DNA of 64,000 nt from positions 108,123 to 172,122 of the forward strand of contig QNGE01000859.1 of the NCBI GenBank assembly GCA_008508345.1, written 5' to 3'. The stretch is from Paragonimus westermani. Lineage: Eukaryota; Platyhelminthes; Trematoda; Plagiorchiida; Troglotrematidae. Under the pieces are notes generated by a model. That model was not told the origin of the DNA, made no database searches, and worked only from the letters and a program-made list of their open reading frames with translations. Position 1 is the stretch's first letter; the number at the start of each line of letters is the position of its first letter. Below, one piece after another: positions 47,955-60,500 of the stretch. The position numbers and the translations under genes were made by a program.

Positions 47955-48145
47955 GTGGCAGTGGGGTTTACACGGACAGAGCAGATAGACAACTGTCACA
48001 ACCAGCAATGGAACAAGTGACGAGATGTTTCAAACAACTTGTGACGCAAAAATTTCATATCGGTGAATCAATTCCCTGTAACGCCTCATCAGCGACTGAA
48101 AACACCTCATGGTGACCGATTACCAAGTTGACCAACTTATACCAA
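47955..48145 (+). pseudogene. decayed Penelope-like GIY-YIG domain
   Basis: Reads SGSGVYTDRADRQLSQP.. and ..QLVTQKFHIGES, parallel to CSCSDVYIGRTDRQLAQR and HQMTHQFQLDAL at 9.79-9.91 kb. The YIG motif has become YTD, and a stop follows the NTSW stretch. It lies head to head with the remnant at 47.2-47.5 kb. A minus-strand SINE interrupts it, and weak matches to the later PLE sequence may resume near 48.34-48.43 kb. Confidence 0.65.
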
Positions 48146-48164
48146 TGATTGATGGTCATAGCTT

Positions 48165-48320
48165 TGGTTACCATCAACTTGAACGTCACTTGCATTTGAT
48201 TGCGCTCTTTGTATTCAGATAAATTTTCAGGCCGGTTTCTTTCGAAATGAAGCATTCGACTGAAGGTTCGCTTTCATTCGACCTCGTCAATGGCTCATAT
48301 CCTTGCCAGGAGCTGTGCTG
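48165..48320 (-). repeat. tRNA-derived SINE fragment, diverged
   Basis: The reverse complement shows CCTGGCAAGGATATGAGCC, CATTGACGAGGTC, GCGAACCTTCAG, CTTCATTTCGAAAGAAACCGG and GCAAATGCAAGTGACGTTC, i.e. the body and tail of the main SINE. The head is missing. It appears inserted in the Penelope remnant. Confidence 0.65.
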
Positions 48321-49902
48321 GTTTTTAGACAACACAGACCGTGGTTGAAGACCCGTATGATTCGTCTTCTTTGTACACATTCCAGACAATTATGCTCTTG
48401 ATGTGCTCAGTTGTGTCTGGATAGGGAACTTATTGGCGTTTCGACGCACACATTCTGCAGGGTAGACGTCATGTGCTTGGGATGCTGCACGCGTGGACTA
48501 TGTCAGTTGATTGCTGGGAACCAGTTCGCACTCAAATATTAAGCTGCTCACTAATCTCAAGTCATCCGACATGTGTTGATGTAAGAATTCGCTTTCTTGT
48601 GCACTAAGTTCATCCTACAGACACTCATACTCACCAAAAACACAACTGTCTAGAACGTGCACAAAGATGACGAATAATACGGATCACCAACCGTTTCCTG
48701 TGTGGCCTGCAAACGGGCGTAGTTTAAACTAAATCAAGTATGACAGAACCGCTTTTTAGAAACGAGCCAAAATGTTGCAGAGGTTGACGCAAAAATAAGA
48801 AAGCTGTGCCCTATTGAAAATATCTGGTATAAATCATTCCAAAGTGAAAGAACACTACTGCCACCGAATTTTCCAGATATCCTTCGACAATTTCTGATAG
48901 ACGAAAATGTCTGTTCCCTTTTGTGGCGATTCTTTGATCGACAGGTGCCAGTACGTGGACCTAGCAGATATATTATCTCGATTCATGTATCGCCCGCGTG
49001 TGGGAAATATACTGGCTGTTTCCACACTTTTGTCGCAGGATGCATCCTTGCCCCCTTCCTGAAAGTGGATTTGCGAAAGCCTCAGTTTTTCTTCAAACAG
49101 TGAGTTGAAACAATTAGAAGTAATTCGAATCAGTGCCAACGCATATTGAATTGATTCACTCCGACAGACCAATTTCAGTTTCGACGATGCGTATAACGTG
49201 TACGTAAGGACTAGGTGATTGTTCAACGTGATTGAATTTGAGTACGGTCGATTCCTGTCTCGTACACACCTGCTTGCACCATATATTTGTTAATTTTATC
49301 GGAGCGCCAATTCACCTCTTGTGTTCTTATGATGAGTGAAAAAACTGATGTTAATTTGCTTGCAACCGGCTATTTAAGAAGATAGATTTCAGCATCGTAC
49401 TTAAGTGCACGCGTGCGTGGATGTCTGTCAGATTCCAGCGACAACAACATGGCGTTACGGCAAAGCAAAGTTTGCAAATTAAAAACCGCCCTCCTAGACA
49501 TAGTGGTATGCCACGAAGTGTGTTCAGTGTGCACAAAAGCTGTAAAAGATTCGAGAATCTCAGGCCTGTGAAGGAATTTTGGGGGAACACTTTACCGGGG
49601 CAATAGTTTGAAGTTAAAGAATGGAAGCTGTCGAAAATCCATAAAACAGTGAACCAAAGTGGGCCAAGTTCGTGGCACCAACACAGCAGAGATGCCGATT
49701 AGTGGGCTTGCGTACTGAGTAACGCATCGAAGAATCAGAACGGACCTAAGTAGAACAAGACAATTTTCTTTGCGTGAAATCATCATTTTGTAGCAGATTA
49801 GTTTTCACACTATCATTTGTCATTGGGAGGCAAACGATTTTCCGGTTGGATTGTCAACTGATGTGTGTTCTAACGTCGAATTCAGCAATGTGATCCTTGA
49901 AA
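48321..49902. other. no recognisable gene (arm interior)
   Basis: Frames at 48855-49226 (-) and 49421-49606 (+) overlap frames on the other strand and carry no recognisable domain. Confidence 0.4.
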
Positions 49903-50236
49903 TGTGAACACGTTTAGACAAAACTATTGTGTAGCCCGCAACAAATCACTTGCCAAATTGACCTGAATGAACACTGGGAGATATGAAAATAGCAGTTGTG
50001 TTCATTTGCCAAATAGAAACAATTTGTCAAGGTAATCGAGAGTAAAATTACAGCCAAATAAAGTGAAAAACCACCAGGCTCTCGGTTTGCTTGTGTTTAG
50101 ATCAAACACACAAAAACTATGGGAATGTATGCAAGGAATGAACACACACCCATATTGGGTATGTTCGAACGTATTTCACGCTTTAGTTAATTCGCAATAT
50201 AAACTGGTGGAATATTAGAGGAGCGGTCTGGTTACC
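49903..50236 (+). repeat. inner perfect inverted repeat, left arm (334 bp)
   Basis: Pairs base for base with 50446-50779 (coordinate sum 100682). I found no mismatch. The centre is a 209-bp loop, 50237-50445. Confidence 0.95.
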
Positions 50237-50445
50237 AGTTCCATTGGATGATTTGTCAACTATTTTTGTGAAAGTGTTTAAATACAATGCACAATTCTTG
50301 TTCAACGGACAGCCGTATGTACAGGTCAGAAAGATGTACACACATACCGGCGTTCATTGGACGTTGGTCGAGCGCGAGTGGGAAATTGAGTACAAACGAC
50401 TACACCGTCACGTCAGGTGAGCTCAAACCGCGTTTTTGCTCCACC
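50237..50445. other. loop between the inner inverted arms
   Basis: Unique 209-bp spacer. A short frame starts at 50287 (ATGCACAATTCTTGTTCAAC) and runs on into the right arm. No motif recognised. Confidence 0.6.
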
Positions 50446-50779
50446 GGTAACCAGACCGCTCCTCTAATATTCCACCAGTTTATATTGCGAATTAACTAAA
50501 GCGTGAAATACGTTCGAACATACCCAATATGGGTGTGTGTTCATTCCTTGCATACATTCCCATAGTTTTTGTGTGTTTGATCTAAACACAAGCAAACCGA
50601 GAGCCTGGTGGTTTTTCACTTTATTTGGCTGTAATTTTACTCTCGATTACCTTGACAAATTGTTTCTATTTGGCAAATGAACACAACTGCTATTTTCATA
50701 TCTCCCAGTGTTCATTCAGGTCAATTTGGCAAGTGATTTGTTGCGGGCTACACAATAGTTTTGTCTAAACGTGTTCACA
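50446..50779 (-). repeat. inner perfect inverted repeat, right arm (334 bp)
   Basis: Reverse complement of 49903-50236. It ends exactly where the N run begins, so the contig end, not biology, sets the visible length of the arm. Confidence 0.95.
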
Positions 50780-51171
50780 NNNNNNNNNNNNNNNNNNNNN
50801 NNNNNNNNNNNNNNNNNNNNNNNNNNNNNNNNNNNNNNNNNNNNNNNNNNNNNNNNNNNNNNNNNNNNNNNNNNNNNNNNNNNNNNNNNNNNNNNNNNNN
50901 NNNNNNNNNNNNNNNNNNNNNNNNNNNNNNNNNNNNNNNNNNNNNNNNNNNNNNNNNNNNNNNNNNNNNNNNNNNNNNNNNNNNNNNNNNNNNNNNNNNN
51001 NNNNNNNNNNNNNNNNNNNNNNNNNNNNNNNNNNNNNNNNNNNNNNNNNNNNNNNNNNNNNNNNNNNNNNNNNNNNNNNNNNNNNNNNNNNNNNNNNNNN
51101 NNNNNNNNNNNNNNNNNNNNNNNNNNNNNNNNNNNNNNNNNNNNNNNNNNNNNNNNNNNNNNNNNNNNNNN
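50780..51171. other. assembly gap (392 N)
   Basis: The flanks are left-arm position 49903 (inverted) and 46152 (inverted). If the two arms are colinear, 3750 bp (46153-49902, inverted) belong here, far more than 392. Confidence 0.98.
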
Positions 51172-53346
51172 ATCTCTGGTATTTCCGTAAACACTATCGA
51201 ATTTTACAGACTCAGTTTTTCCCGCGTGTTTTCCTGGCCAAATTAGGACACGTCGCCTCTGGTTAATTTGGCCATATCTACCATTGAATGTGACCTACCT
51301 TGAATTGCAAAGGATTTCCATTTCATATATCTCCATGCTACCGTTGACAGAAATGTTTAGCCTCGCAGCGACAACCACTAACTTTTGCAACATGACGTCA
51401 TTGAACTAATCAACTGGACTGTTTCTCTCCCCGTAACCATCATGATTTAATCCCAGGAACAAGAACGTTCATTCGTTCACTCACACAATGATCACCATGT
51501 TACTCCAGACAAACGCAACTGGTGCTTCCAGAAACAAGATTGTTCACTCCTGTTGCTTTAAGATCATGTTCGTCACTGCTGCACTACACAAATTTCTATA
51601 CCCAGTACCAAATTGGAACTAAACATTTCGATTGTCATTTCATTTGACATGTTCATGTCAAGTCCCGTAACGATCATCTACAATAACCTGTAATGGCTTC
51701 CGTTTTAGACTGTGATATTCCCAGTATGATTTTCTTTGTTTTTGCCCAATTGTGATACGCGTCTTTCAACATTGTTTGTGTTACCACTTTGTTAGTTTCC
51801 CCGAAGAGGATGTCAGACTGTTGGGATGAAGACAACTCAAGTTTCACATGCAATGTCGTCTTTTTGGAATCTGACTTGTCAGCATCTCGGTGTCTGTAAC
51901 AGAGTTGGTGATGGCGTTGCCAATGACCCAAATGATCATATTTCCTCCAATAGGCCAAGTCTTGTTTTGTTCCCACCAGGCAGCACGAGCGAAGGATCTC
52001 ATTTTGCGCGTGCAATCACAACTCAGTCATTTTACAAAAATGTAAGTTTCGGGTTCGCTGAACTTCAACTGTGATCGAACTATTAACTACGGGGATAAAA
52101 ACCACTAAATTGGATGGAGCAGACCCCATCAGTATCCGGGTCAAATTTGCAATCGACCATTACTTCGCAGTTAGAGGGTACACCGCATATGAACGTTGTT
52201 CTTAGAAAGCAATCAACGGATATGATGAGATGTGGTCCGATCTGGATATGGAGGTTGTAAACAGAGATATGTAGAGCAATACGTGGTGATATGCAGTATT
52301 GATACAGCCTCGAGTCTACCATAGACATATTTATGCAGATTGCCATGATAAGATAAATGGAAAGATCGGTGGGCGGGAATTTCGAAGGCAACAACTCGCG
52401 CAGCATTACCTCCGTTCGGAACTGTTGCACTCAGTTGTCAGATTTGTTTGATGACATTGACGCCTGATTCAAGTCTCATCCGCTACTGAGAGTCCAGCGG
52501 TGATGCTTCGGTCACATCGGAATTGTTTGCGTTCGGCAACACTTGCCACATTGCTCTTCGGTGTATATTGTGTAGAAAATGTTGCATTTTTGGGTAAGGC
52601 TACACAGTTGTATGTTACAGAGTAATCGCGTTTTCCACACAGCCATTTCACTTTAGGCACATTGAAAGATTTTTATTTTCAGACAAACATTCCCAGATAG
52701 TTTCCACTAATGTAAAACTGGGGAATTCTTATGAGACATTTCAGGTTTATCTTGTATCGTCGAAACACGTTGGCAGTTAGTAATGCTGAGTGTTATTCCG
52801 TTTGCCGTTGTCATTGTGTGATGACGCGTTGTTTTTCAAAGCTCTCACTGTTTGTGTGCTTTCATTTCAGCTGCTCAAACGGCTTATCCGGATCAATTTA
52901 ATGTATCTGCTCAGTTCAATTTTGTTTTGTCTTTCATTACTCCATGTTCGATATACTCGAGCATTGCTTTCCGTTATTTCTCGTACATTGTGCTTATTCT
53001 TGCCACCCTCAGAGTTGCAAAACCGCCGACGCTTTCACGAGATCACTGTGTTGACCATCGCGACACTAGCTCCTGATTTGACACGACCGAATCGATATGC
53101 CTGAAATCTGATGAACGGTGATCACGTTGCTCGATTATTTCTAATCAAGATTTAGTTACTGTTTGTCAACTGCAATGATATTAACTACCCATCAGCATGC
53201 AGTTTTGTTTCATTCGGGTTAACTAGCATATGAGGAAAACGAAATCATGACCACAATTTTCAAACACGCCTTACTTCGCATGTACATATTATGGATTTCT
53301 TGAGCAAATGATAAGCTTGTACTGAGTGAGTTCTCGCGTCAATTTT
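51172..53346 (-). repeat. large inverted repeat, right outer arm
   Basis: Near-identical reverse complement of 43979-46152. The differences are real base changes plus one inserted T (AATTTTCAAAC against AATCTCAAAC). Homology with the left arm stops at 53346, inside the R1 copy. Confidence 0.95.
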
Positions 53347-55158
53347 CCTTGTAATGTTTGAACAGCCTAGTTGTGACATGTTTCCTCCTAATTAACTTAT
53401 CTTGCATATTATCACCTCTGAATCCTTATCACCTGATTGTTTTATCCCTCCGACGATCACGTTCACTTTCACCTTGAAAGAACATGCCGAATAACAAATG
53501 AAAATATTTTAGTTTATCTGTAAAAAGCATGACCCGGTCTGAACATTTGATCGACTGAATAATGTGTATATACCTTTGTCTAGTTGCCTTGGTTACCCTG
53601 GTCTGGCCACTTGAATCCGGTTAGCACACATTACACTTTTCGTTGTTGCCTTTAAAACTGCACCGGTGTTAACATGCATTATTCCCACTGATTGACTCCC
53701 AGTGCACCCACTTGTTTACAGTAGTTTTAATTGACTTACAGATAGCATGTCAGGCTGTAGTGTTACCTTGCCTTGCGATTCATGGACACTGGCTTAATTG
53801 TCAAATATAAGGTGTTTTTGTGCAGTTTAATTAGTAAAAAGCTACTGAGTTCAGCTGTTGGGGCACAAGCAAGCTCTGTCTCAAATGCGTTCATGAGGCT
53901 TTGTTAGAAGCCGAATATGACGGTTGGATTAGACAGATGCACCGGAATAAAGGCAGATCGAGACAGTCGAAACGAACACGAAGCTCTTAAGCCACAAAAA
54001 GTCAGTCTATTTTGTCATTCACCACCACCAATATTGTGTGACACTTACATGTGGCTACAATTTATCATTTGCCCGCCTAGTTTACGGAAGTGAATTCGAA
54101 TTTCAGACACCTCTTGCACAACAAAAATGTTGATTGCTAAAACACATACCACAAACTAAACATCATCGACCAATCATATAAGAACCTAGAAGTAAATATG
54201 TTTTGTATGGTTCGCACTCCAAACTCAACATTCAGCTCCATAGAAAAAATGACAAGGTAATGTTAGAATCTCCTCTGCTCCCAGCCCATAACAAGTCACC
54301 GTTGATCTATTGGCAACGCGATTATCTTGCTCATGAGCGCAAATCCTGAGCGCAACTACATAGGTGAAGACGAAGGTACTATGCCCGTTTACATACACCA
54401 TTTTGAAGAAATGCAAATTGGTCCGTCCAAAATCGTATTTGCCATGGGTTAATTCGGACCGGTTGGTATTTGCGGGTTTAACACCTCATATATCAAACGG
54501 AAGAAGTATTTCCGGTAAATCATTTGGGACTGAACTAAGCGTTCAAGCCACCAAGCTTTTGGGAACCGATTACGCGTGTAATTTTCTGAAATGATTGCTC
54601 TTGCATTCCATCAGGCCATACCAACTGACGATAAACCACTTGCTAAACAATCTCCGTTTCAAACTTCACCGTTTTCCCGGGGAAATGTTTTCGGTAAAGA
54701 TGGTATCGCGTTGAATTTGGGCCGGAGTGGCATCAAGCTTTTTTGAGTGCTTGTTTGACCAACCAACGTTTGCTTATCATTCTCACGGTTGTGGTACAAC
54801 TGAATACATATTTTTATCGGAACGATCAATTGGGCATAAGTCAAAGTTGTCCGGCTGTGAAATTAACGAAGCAATACCGAGTGCGGTGGCTTCAAGTTGG
54901 ACCGAGTGTAGTCACCTAGTTGGCAGTAGGGTGGACCTCGTAGTTTTTCAAAATCCAGCCACGTTTCCTGGAAGCGATTCAACGGCGTGTATTGAGATCA
55001 GCCAACTCGATCATCGTTCGTTGACCCGGTTCAGTTTGGTTTCGAAAAAACACATTCTTGCACAACTTGCTTGTCAGATAATTAGGATGGTGTGGTCGTC
55101 CCACAGAGGGAGTGATGCTGGTTATCAACAGCATGCAATGTTCTACGTTTCTGGAACT
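52930..55158 (-). repeat. R1 dispersed repeat, copy 2
   Basis: Reverse complement of the R1 copy at the window start, crossing the right end of the large inverted repeat at 53346 without a break. A plus-strand frame of 149 codons (54727-55176) covers much of its outer end. In copy 1 the same frame is stopped after the TTEYIF stretch, so I do not treat it as a gene. Confidence 0.7.
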
Positions 55159-55176
55159 GATAAAATTTTGCGATAA

Positions 55177-57478
55177 TTGGATTTGTAGTGGCAGAGCGCT
55201 TGCGTGTGACACCAATTAACAAGCGTCGCTTTAATTTCTCACATTTTCACCCTTAAGTATACGCAAGGTGATCTCCACATGTGTACACCTCTCACTATAC
55301 AAAGATGAGCGTCTTATTGGTCGTTTGCTGAAATTGTTAAGGTTGAGGTGGGATAACTTTCAAATCGAACTGCCTCACACTTACCAGGTTGTATACAATG
55401 CATCACACTGCCGTTATCTCTGAGTGTTTTGGTAGTTTCGAACTTTTACTCTACCACCGCATACCTGGGACTTAATGTGCACTACAAATCTCTTAACCAC
55501 CACGCTAACCCGGTCTATTTAATCGGCATATCTGGCGAAATTCTGTTTTAATGTTTGCTGCTGATATAATGGTATGCCAGCAGCTTAACTGAAACTCATT
55601 TGTACTTACTTCCACTTATTTTTTCTTCGCACTAATAAACCATCTTTCTCCGGACTTTCTCCGGACCATCAGAGACAGGGACAACAAACCGGTAATACTT
55701 CTTTCTCTCACACCAACCCGTGAAAAATTGAACCCAACCGGCTCAACGGGCTTTCACTGCAAACTCTTTTACTGTCTTTAGTTCGTTCTAACCTAGTTGG
55801 GCCAAGTACGACGCTGATGTCTGTATTTATAAACGGGTATATCGCATCCCACTGTCTCCTTTAAATTACGTAAGTTTTACACAGACTTTGCATAACCACT
55901 GTCTTTCTTGTGTTCGGTCGCACTCAAGTGCCGAACGTACATCGATAAAAGCAACTGACGCTCAGTACGTAGGAGGATGGAGAGTGCTACTGAAAGTCAG
56001 TCAATTTTGAATAAGGACGTTTTAATGACCACGTAGAAATGAACAGCGAATTCTTGAAAGAACTCATGGTGTTACTAGACATACCTGCATTTGACGCGCT
56101 TAGCAACGTCAATACGAGATGTCTGTTTCAGCAATCTGATGCTTTCCACAGGTGCTGTGACGAATAATCTCAAGTGATCTTATACGTATCTCCATAGTTC
56201 GCTTTACAACCACCGCTGGGATGGATTAAACAGGCGAATAAGTTGCTCAGTCTTTTGCGTATTTGTGTTCCACTGTCCAAAATCGAATGCAAGCTTCAAT
56301 GTGAAACACATTAATTTTAATCAACACAATACTTCTTTATGTGGAGTTGCCTCATCTCTAGTTCAGTAGTTATATTATAACAAAAGACACAGGGGTTCTA
56401 GTCCAGGAATACTGCTCCAAACGGATAGCTGGTAGGTTCGACACAGGTTCGACGAATTCGGAAACAAGCCTCATTCAATTACCTGAATTATGCAGACTGT
56501 GTGAAGAGATACTGTATGACGGTCAAGAGGAAATTCCCGACGATCTTATACGTAAATTGTAGATCCATCATCTGGAAGACTGACGTTACCTGAGGGAATA
56601 AACTGTTCCCAACGTTACTGAAGAGCTGTGGGGAGCTAGCTGATTTTAAGTGAAATATGGCTCGAAATCTCCTACTACGCATCAGTACTTTAAAATATAA
56701 TCTGGCAGGCTTAATGAAGTCGAAGATCTCAACCTGCCCGGAAATCTCTGTTGCGTGTTTATCGAGTGGAGTTAATCGGGCAGCTACGGTGTCTCATAGT
56801 GAGACGATCAAGCAAACAGACGATCATTCACGAGCTAAAACTTCTATAGTTTCAGATATATCGACTCGATCATTGGTGGAGTAATCAACAGGATTTCTCC
56901 ACGAAACGTGGCCGGAGTTTTGGTCCCAACCTTGATATTCATGCATCTTATTGGTGAGATCGCGAAAGAACATTTTCTGTCTAATATCTCTGTTTGAAAT
57001 ATTCTGACTGAAATATCCGCCCAAATGCAAAGGCTGTTAACAACTGTCAGTTATGTTCAAAAATATTTACTCGCACTCTGCAACTTTTCCACCAACCTTT
57101 CAATTTTTCCCCATGTTCGATATTCACAGTAGTAAAAACAGTATTGTAAACGATTCGTATCTGAATTAGTTAGAAAAATTCTTCGTGTTTCAGGAGTAAA
57201 CTTGATCAGTATTTTGGAACCAAAATTATTTTGTTTTACTAATGGTATTTCAGGAAGGAAACGTTAAAATTATCTACCTGGAATTATACTGTTGTATGCG
57301 TTTCCGCTCTAACTGCACTTGTATGTGTGCAAAGTGGATTCTAGGTGGCTATTGTATCGATAAACCTAACGATTTACATAAATATTTATGTTTATCTGGT
57401 TCATGTCTTAAGTAGTAGATCGCAGAAAGCAGTTTCTTACGGGAGCGCTAACACATACGGAAAGTAGTAAACTACAGT
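55177..57478. other. no recognisable gene
   Basis: Only short frames, with opposing ones at 56657-56884 (+) and 56824-57030 (-). Near 56.37-56.41 kb a GGGGTTCTAGTCC phrase could be a worn B box. Confidence 0.4.
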
Positions 57479-57574
57479 ATTGAGACATTTGTAGACGATG
57501 TGGTTCTCATTTCATTGATGCCCAAACTGTGCACTGCTGAGGTAGTATCTCATCAATTACATAAATCATTTTGA
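57479..57574 (+). pseudogene. possible non-LTR reverse transcriptase remnant
   Basis: A short frame reads IETFVDDVVLISLMPKLC and stops after 31 codons. FVDDVVLIS resembles the Y/FxDD catalytic core plus following strand of non-LTR reverse transcriptases (usually FADDVVLIS or similar). No other conserved block was found on either side, so this is either a small relic or coincidence. Confidence 0.3.
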
Positions 57575-60500
57575 TAAATTTTGACAGTATACCTGAATAC
57601 TCTGTCCACAACCTGTCACGGATACGTGTTGTACGCCTATAAGTCGCCGCATACGAGCAGCTTTTTCAAAAGCTTCCGTCAGACACACTTAGCTTCTGAG
57701 AAAAGGGCTTTCCCAAGAACAATTTTTTTATTTCAAGGAGTAGTTTCATGAGATGAGCAGGTAGTGTGCGTTGGACAATTCCTTCTTTGTAAGAAGCATT
57801 CGTGAAGCAAAGATGACACGTACCTTGGTTGCCGATAAATGGTCATTTCTTCTCGTGAAAATAGGAATTTAATATCACCAGCTTGCTTATGCACCGGCAG
57901 CAGTGCTGACAACTAAAGTGTTGAAAACCATCCTTGTTCTATACACATAAGACAGTTACATACTGGGCCATAGTCTACTTTTGCCAAACTGTCGATTAGC
58001 AGCTGCACTCTGGGATGTATGGATGACACCCTACTCATTATCTCTTGCTAATTTAAAACGGTTGCATATGAGTACACTGCTAAGTTAGTTCAAACCAATG
58101 GTAGGTCAATGTTGAATAGTCTCATTTCCCTAATGAAAAGTACTAATCGTCGTTTTATTCCAAGAATTACATAGGACAAATAATGAAGGCCCACTCATGG
58201 AAACAGAAGGACTACCGTAAACATAAACAAATTCCATCCTCAGCTGTACTTCTGGTAACATGACTGAAAAAACATTAAAGTGAAGCACTGCTTTCTTCTG
58301 CACTCTATGACAAACAAGCCGAGCCCATTCTTGAAGTTACCGTACACTTTCCAAGAGAAACCACCTAAATCGAACAAACACATGTCCCACTCTTAAGATG
58401 TTTACTGGTACAATCATGAAGGCTTAGTTTGCCGTATACGCTTAAGTAGGTCAAGTTCATTGGTCCCCATCAGGATCAAGGTTGTTTCGTAGGTATTTTG
58501 CAGGCACCTGTAAAAAACGTGCTGTTAAAAATGTAACCATTATCAAAGAATATTTCCTAATTAGGCTGGTGATAAATTCGTCCGCGTCATTACTGATAAC
58601 AGTTGGTTCCCACTCGGTAATACGGCTAGGTGATACTTTCATTGTGTCGATGGCAGTCCGAGTGAGACAAAAAGAGGAGTTAAATATTACAGTTTTGAGT
58701 TAGTTTGTCCCTGACACTTTGTCCTGTGAAAGATATCGAGGTTTTTATCACAAACGTGGAGAGGGACGTTTCAAGTTTAGGGGTGTGTCAACACAAAACA
58801 GAGGGCATAACGCGTAGTGAAACATTACTGCAGAACTTCCAACGTTGGGTACGTTGTCTTCCTTTAAGGTGGATGCGTCATTCCCTCTGTTTTTACTTTG
58901 GTTACAAAGTGACTTTGACGAATAGAATTCCTTCTTATAAGCAAGACCAGTGGCGAATATGACCGTTCATTTTCTAGCAGCCACCGATAAGCTAGTAGGC
59001 ATACTAGTTGTAAGAAGCAGAGAACGTGAATAAATTTTCCGTTTGCTGGCTTGTATTCGGGTAGTAAATTTAAAACAACTAAAACTTTGCGTTGCTAATT
59101 ACATATAAATGGTTTTCTCGTTTCCGATTTTTGTGTTCATGCTGATGATACTACTTATAGCAGAGAAAAAGTGAGGTCTTAGGGTTAAAGCATGTCGTGG
59201 TTCTGAGTCGTCTTATGTATGTGGCGAAAACATCGTAAAAATTATTTAGCGGATTAAAAGGAAGGCTGTCGGCATATTTATGAAAGAAGCCCAAGTTGCT
59301 TCGATCAGAGGATGTGGCATATGTTGCAATATACAATCAATAGCGAACAGCTTATACCACGAAAGTAGACATGTGGTATTTTAACGAATGGGCACCGCTT
59401 GATAAACTTGAACGTTCGGCAGGTCAGCCGTAGAGTTTCACGGTGAAGTGAGACAGTACACAAAGATGAAATTTGGCATACGAGCTACCCTAACCCAAAT
59501 GGGACTGAAATGCGTAATCGTTATCACTAATTCCTTGGTTGTAGCCTGTCCATCACACCGCTGATGCTTGTAGATATCGTTACCGAGTGCAGGTTAGGGA
59601 GCGGGCAGCACATAGCCCCCTTGACATAAGCAATTCCCACGGACCTGTTAAATGAACAAATAAGAGACTCGGCATGTAACGCAAAAGATCATCAGTTTGG
59701 TCTCCCCTTGAGTAGCGCTGGGTTTAATGCGAGATTCACACAGAACGATCAGGTTTACACGTTTTTCCTTGTTCACCATTAGTTGAAAGAATTTTAAACA
59801 ATTATGGAATTTTTTATATATATTGTTGGGACATCAATCAACCGATGATACAACGTATCTCACATATTCCAGCCACAAATGAACAAGGGGTTGCTGAGAC
59901 ATGGTAGAGAAGAAAGGTGGAGGCACGTTGTTCCAAAGCTTTCTACAGTTGCTTCGCGTCCTATGGGATATTGGCGACCATCCGGTGCGTTTTACTGAGA
60001 CAGTGTGGGTTAATTTGTGGGTGACCTGGAATACATCGTGAATTCAAATTTATTTCATGGATCCATTGCATTATACTGCAGCGATCCAGCCTCCCAGCAG
60101 TACCGTGGTAGTCGAGGAAAACCGATCATCGTCACCATGTTCATCGGATAGTTGAATCACCGCTTAAACTGAAGAATCGACTGCGTCGGTCGTAGACACC
60201 AAAATGTTTCGATGCGAAAAAGACTCGCGTATTTTTCAATTATTTGTGCATATAAAAAATACATATCACTAATAGAGGAATGAATTCGGTATTGAAGAAA
60301 AGAGTGCCGGTAGATTGGGGTGTTTTTTTTAAGTGAGCAGGTGATCAAATTAAATCAGAGCTGCTTGTCACCTCAGAGATCGCCCATTGTACGGAAACAC
60401 TTGTTTTTGAAGCCAAAAGTGGTCTGGTGACTGATGTCAGAAGATTGAAGCACCTTTGAAGGGAACTGTTGGTTGATCGAACAACTCACACGTATTTCTT

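Noticed and set aside
50761..51246. Open frames of 139-161 codons on both strands across the N run
   Set aside because: Almost all residues are undefined. The frames exist only because N codons are not stops.
54727..55176. 149-codon frame as a gene
   Set aside because: It lies in the R1 repeat, and the matching frame in copy 1 is interrupted.
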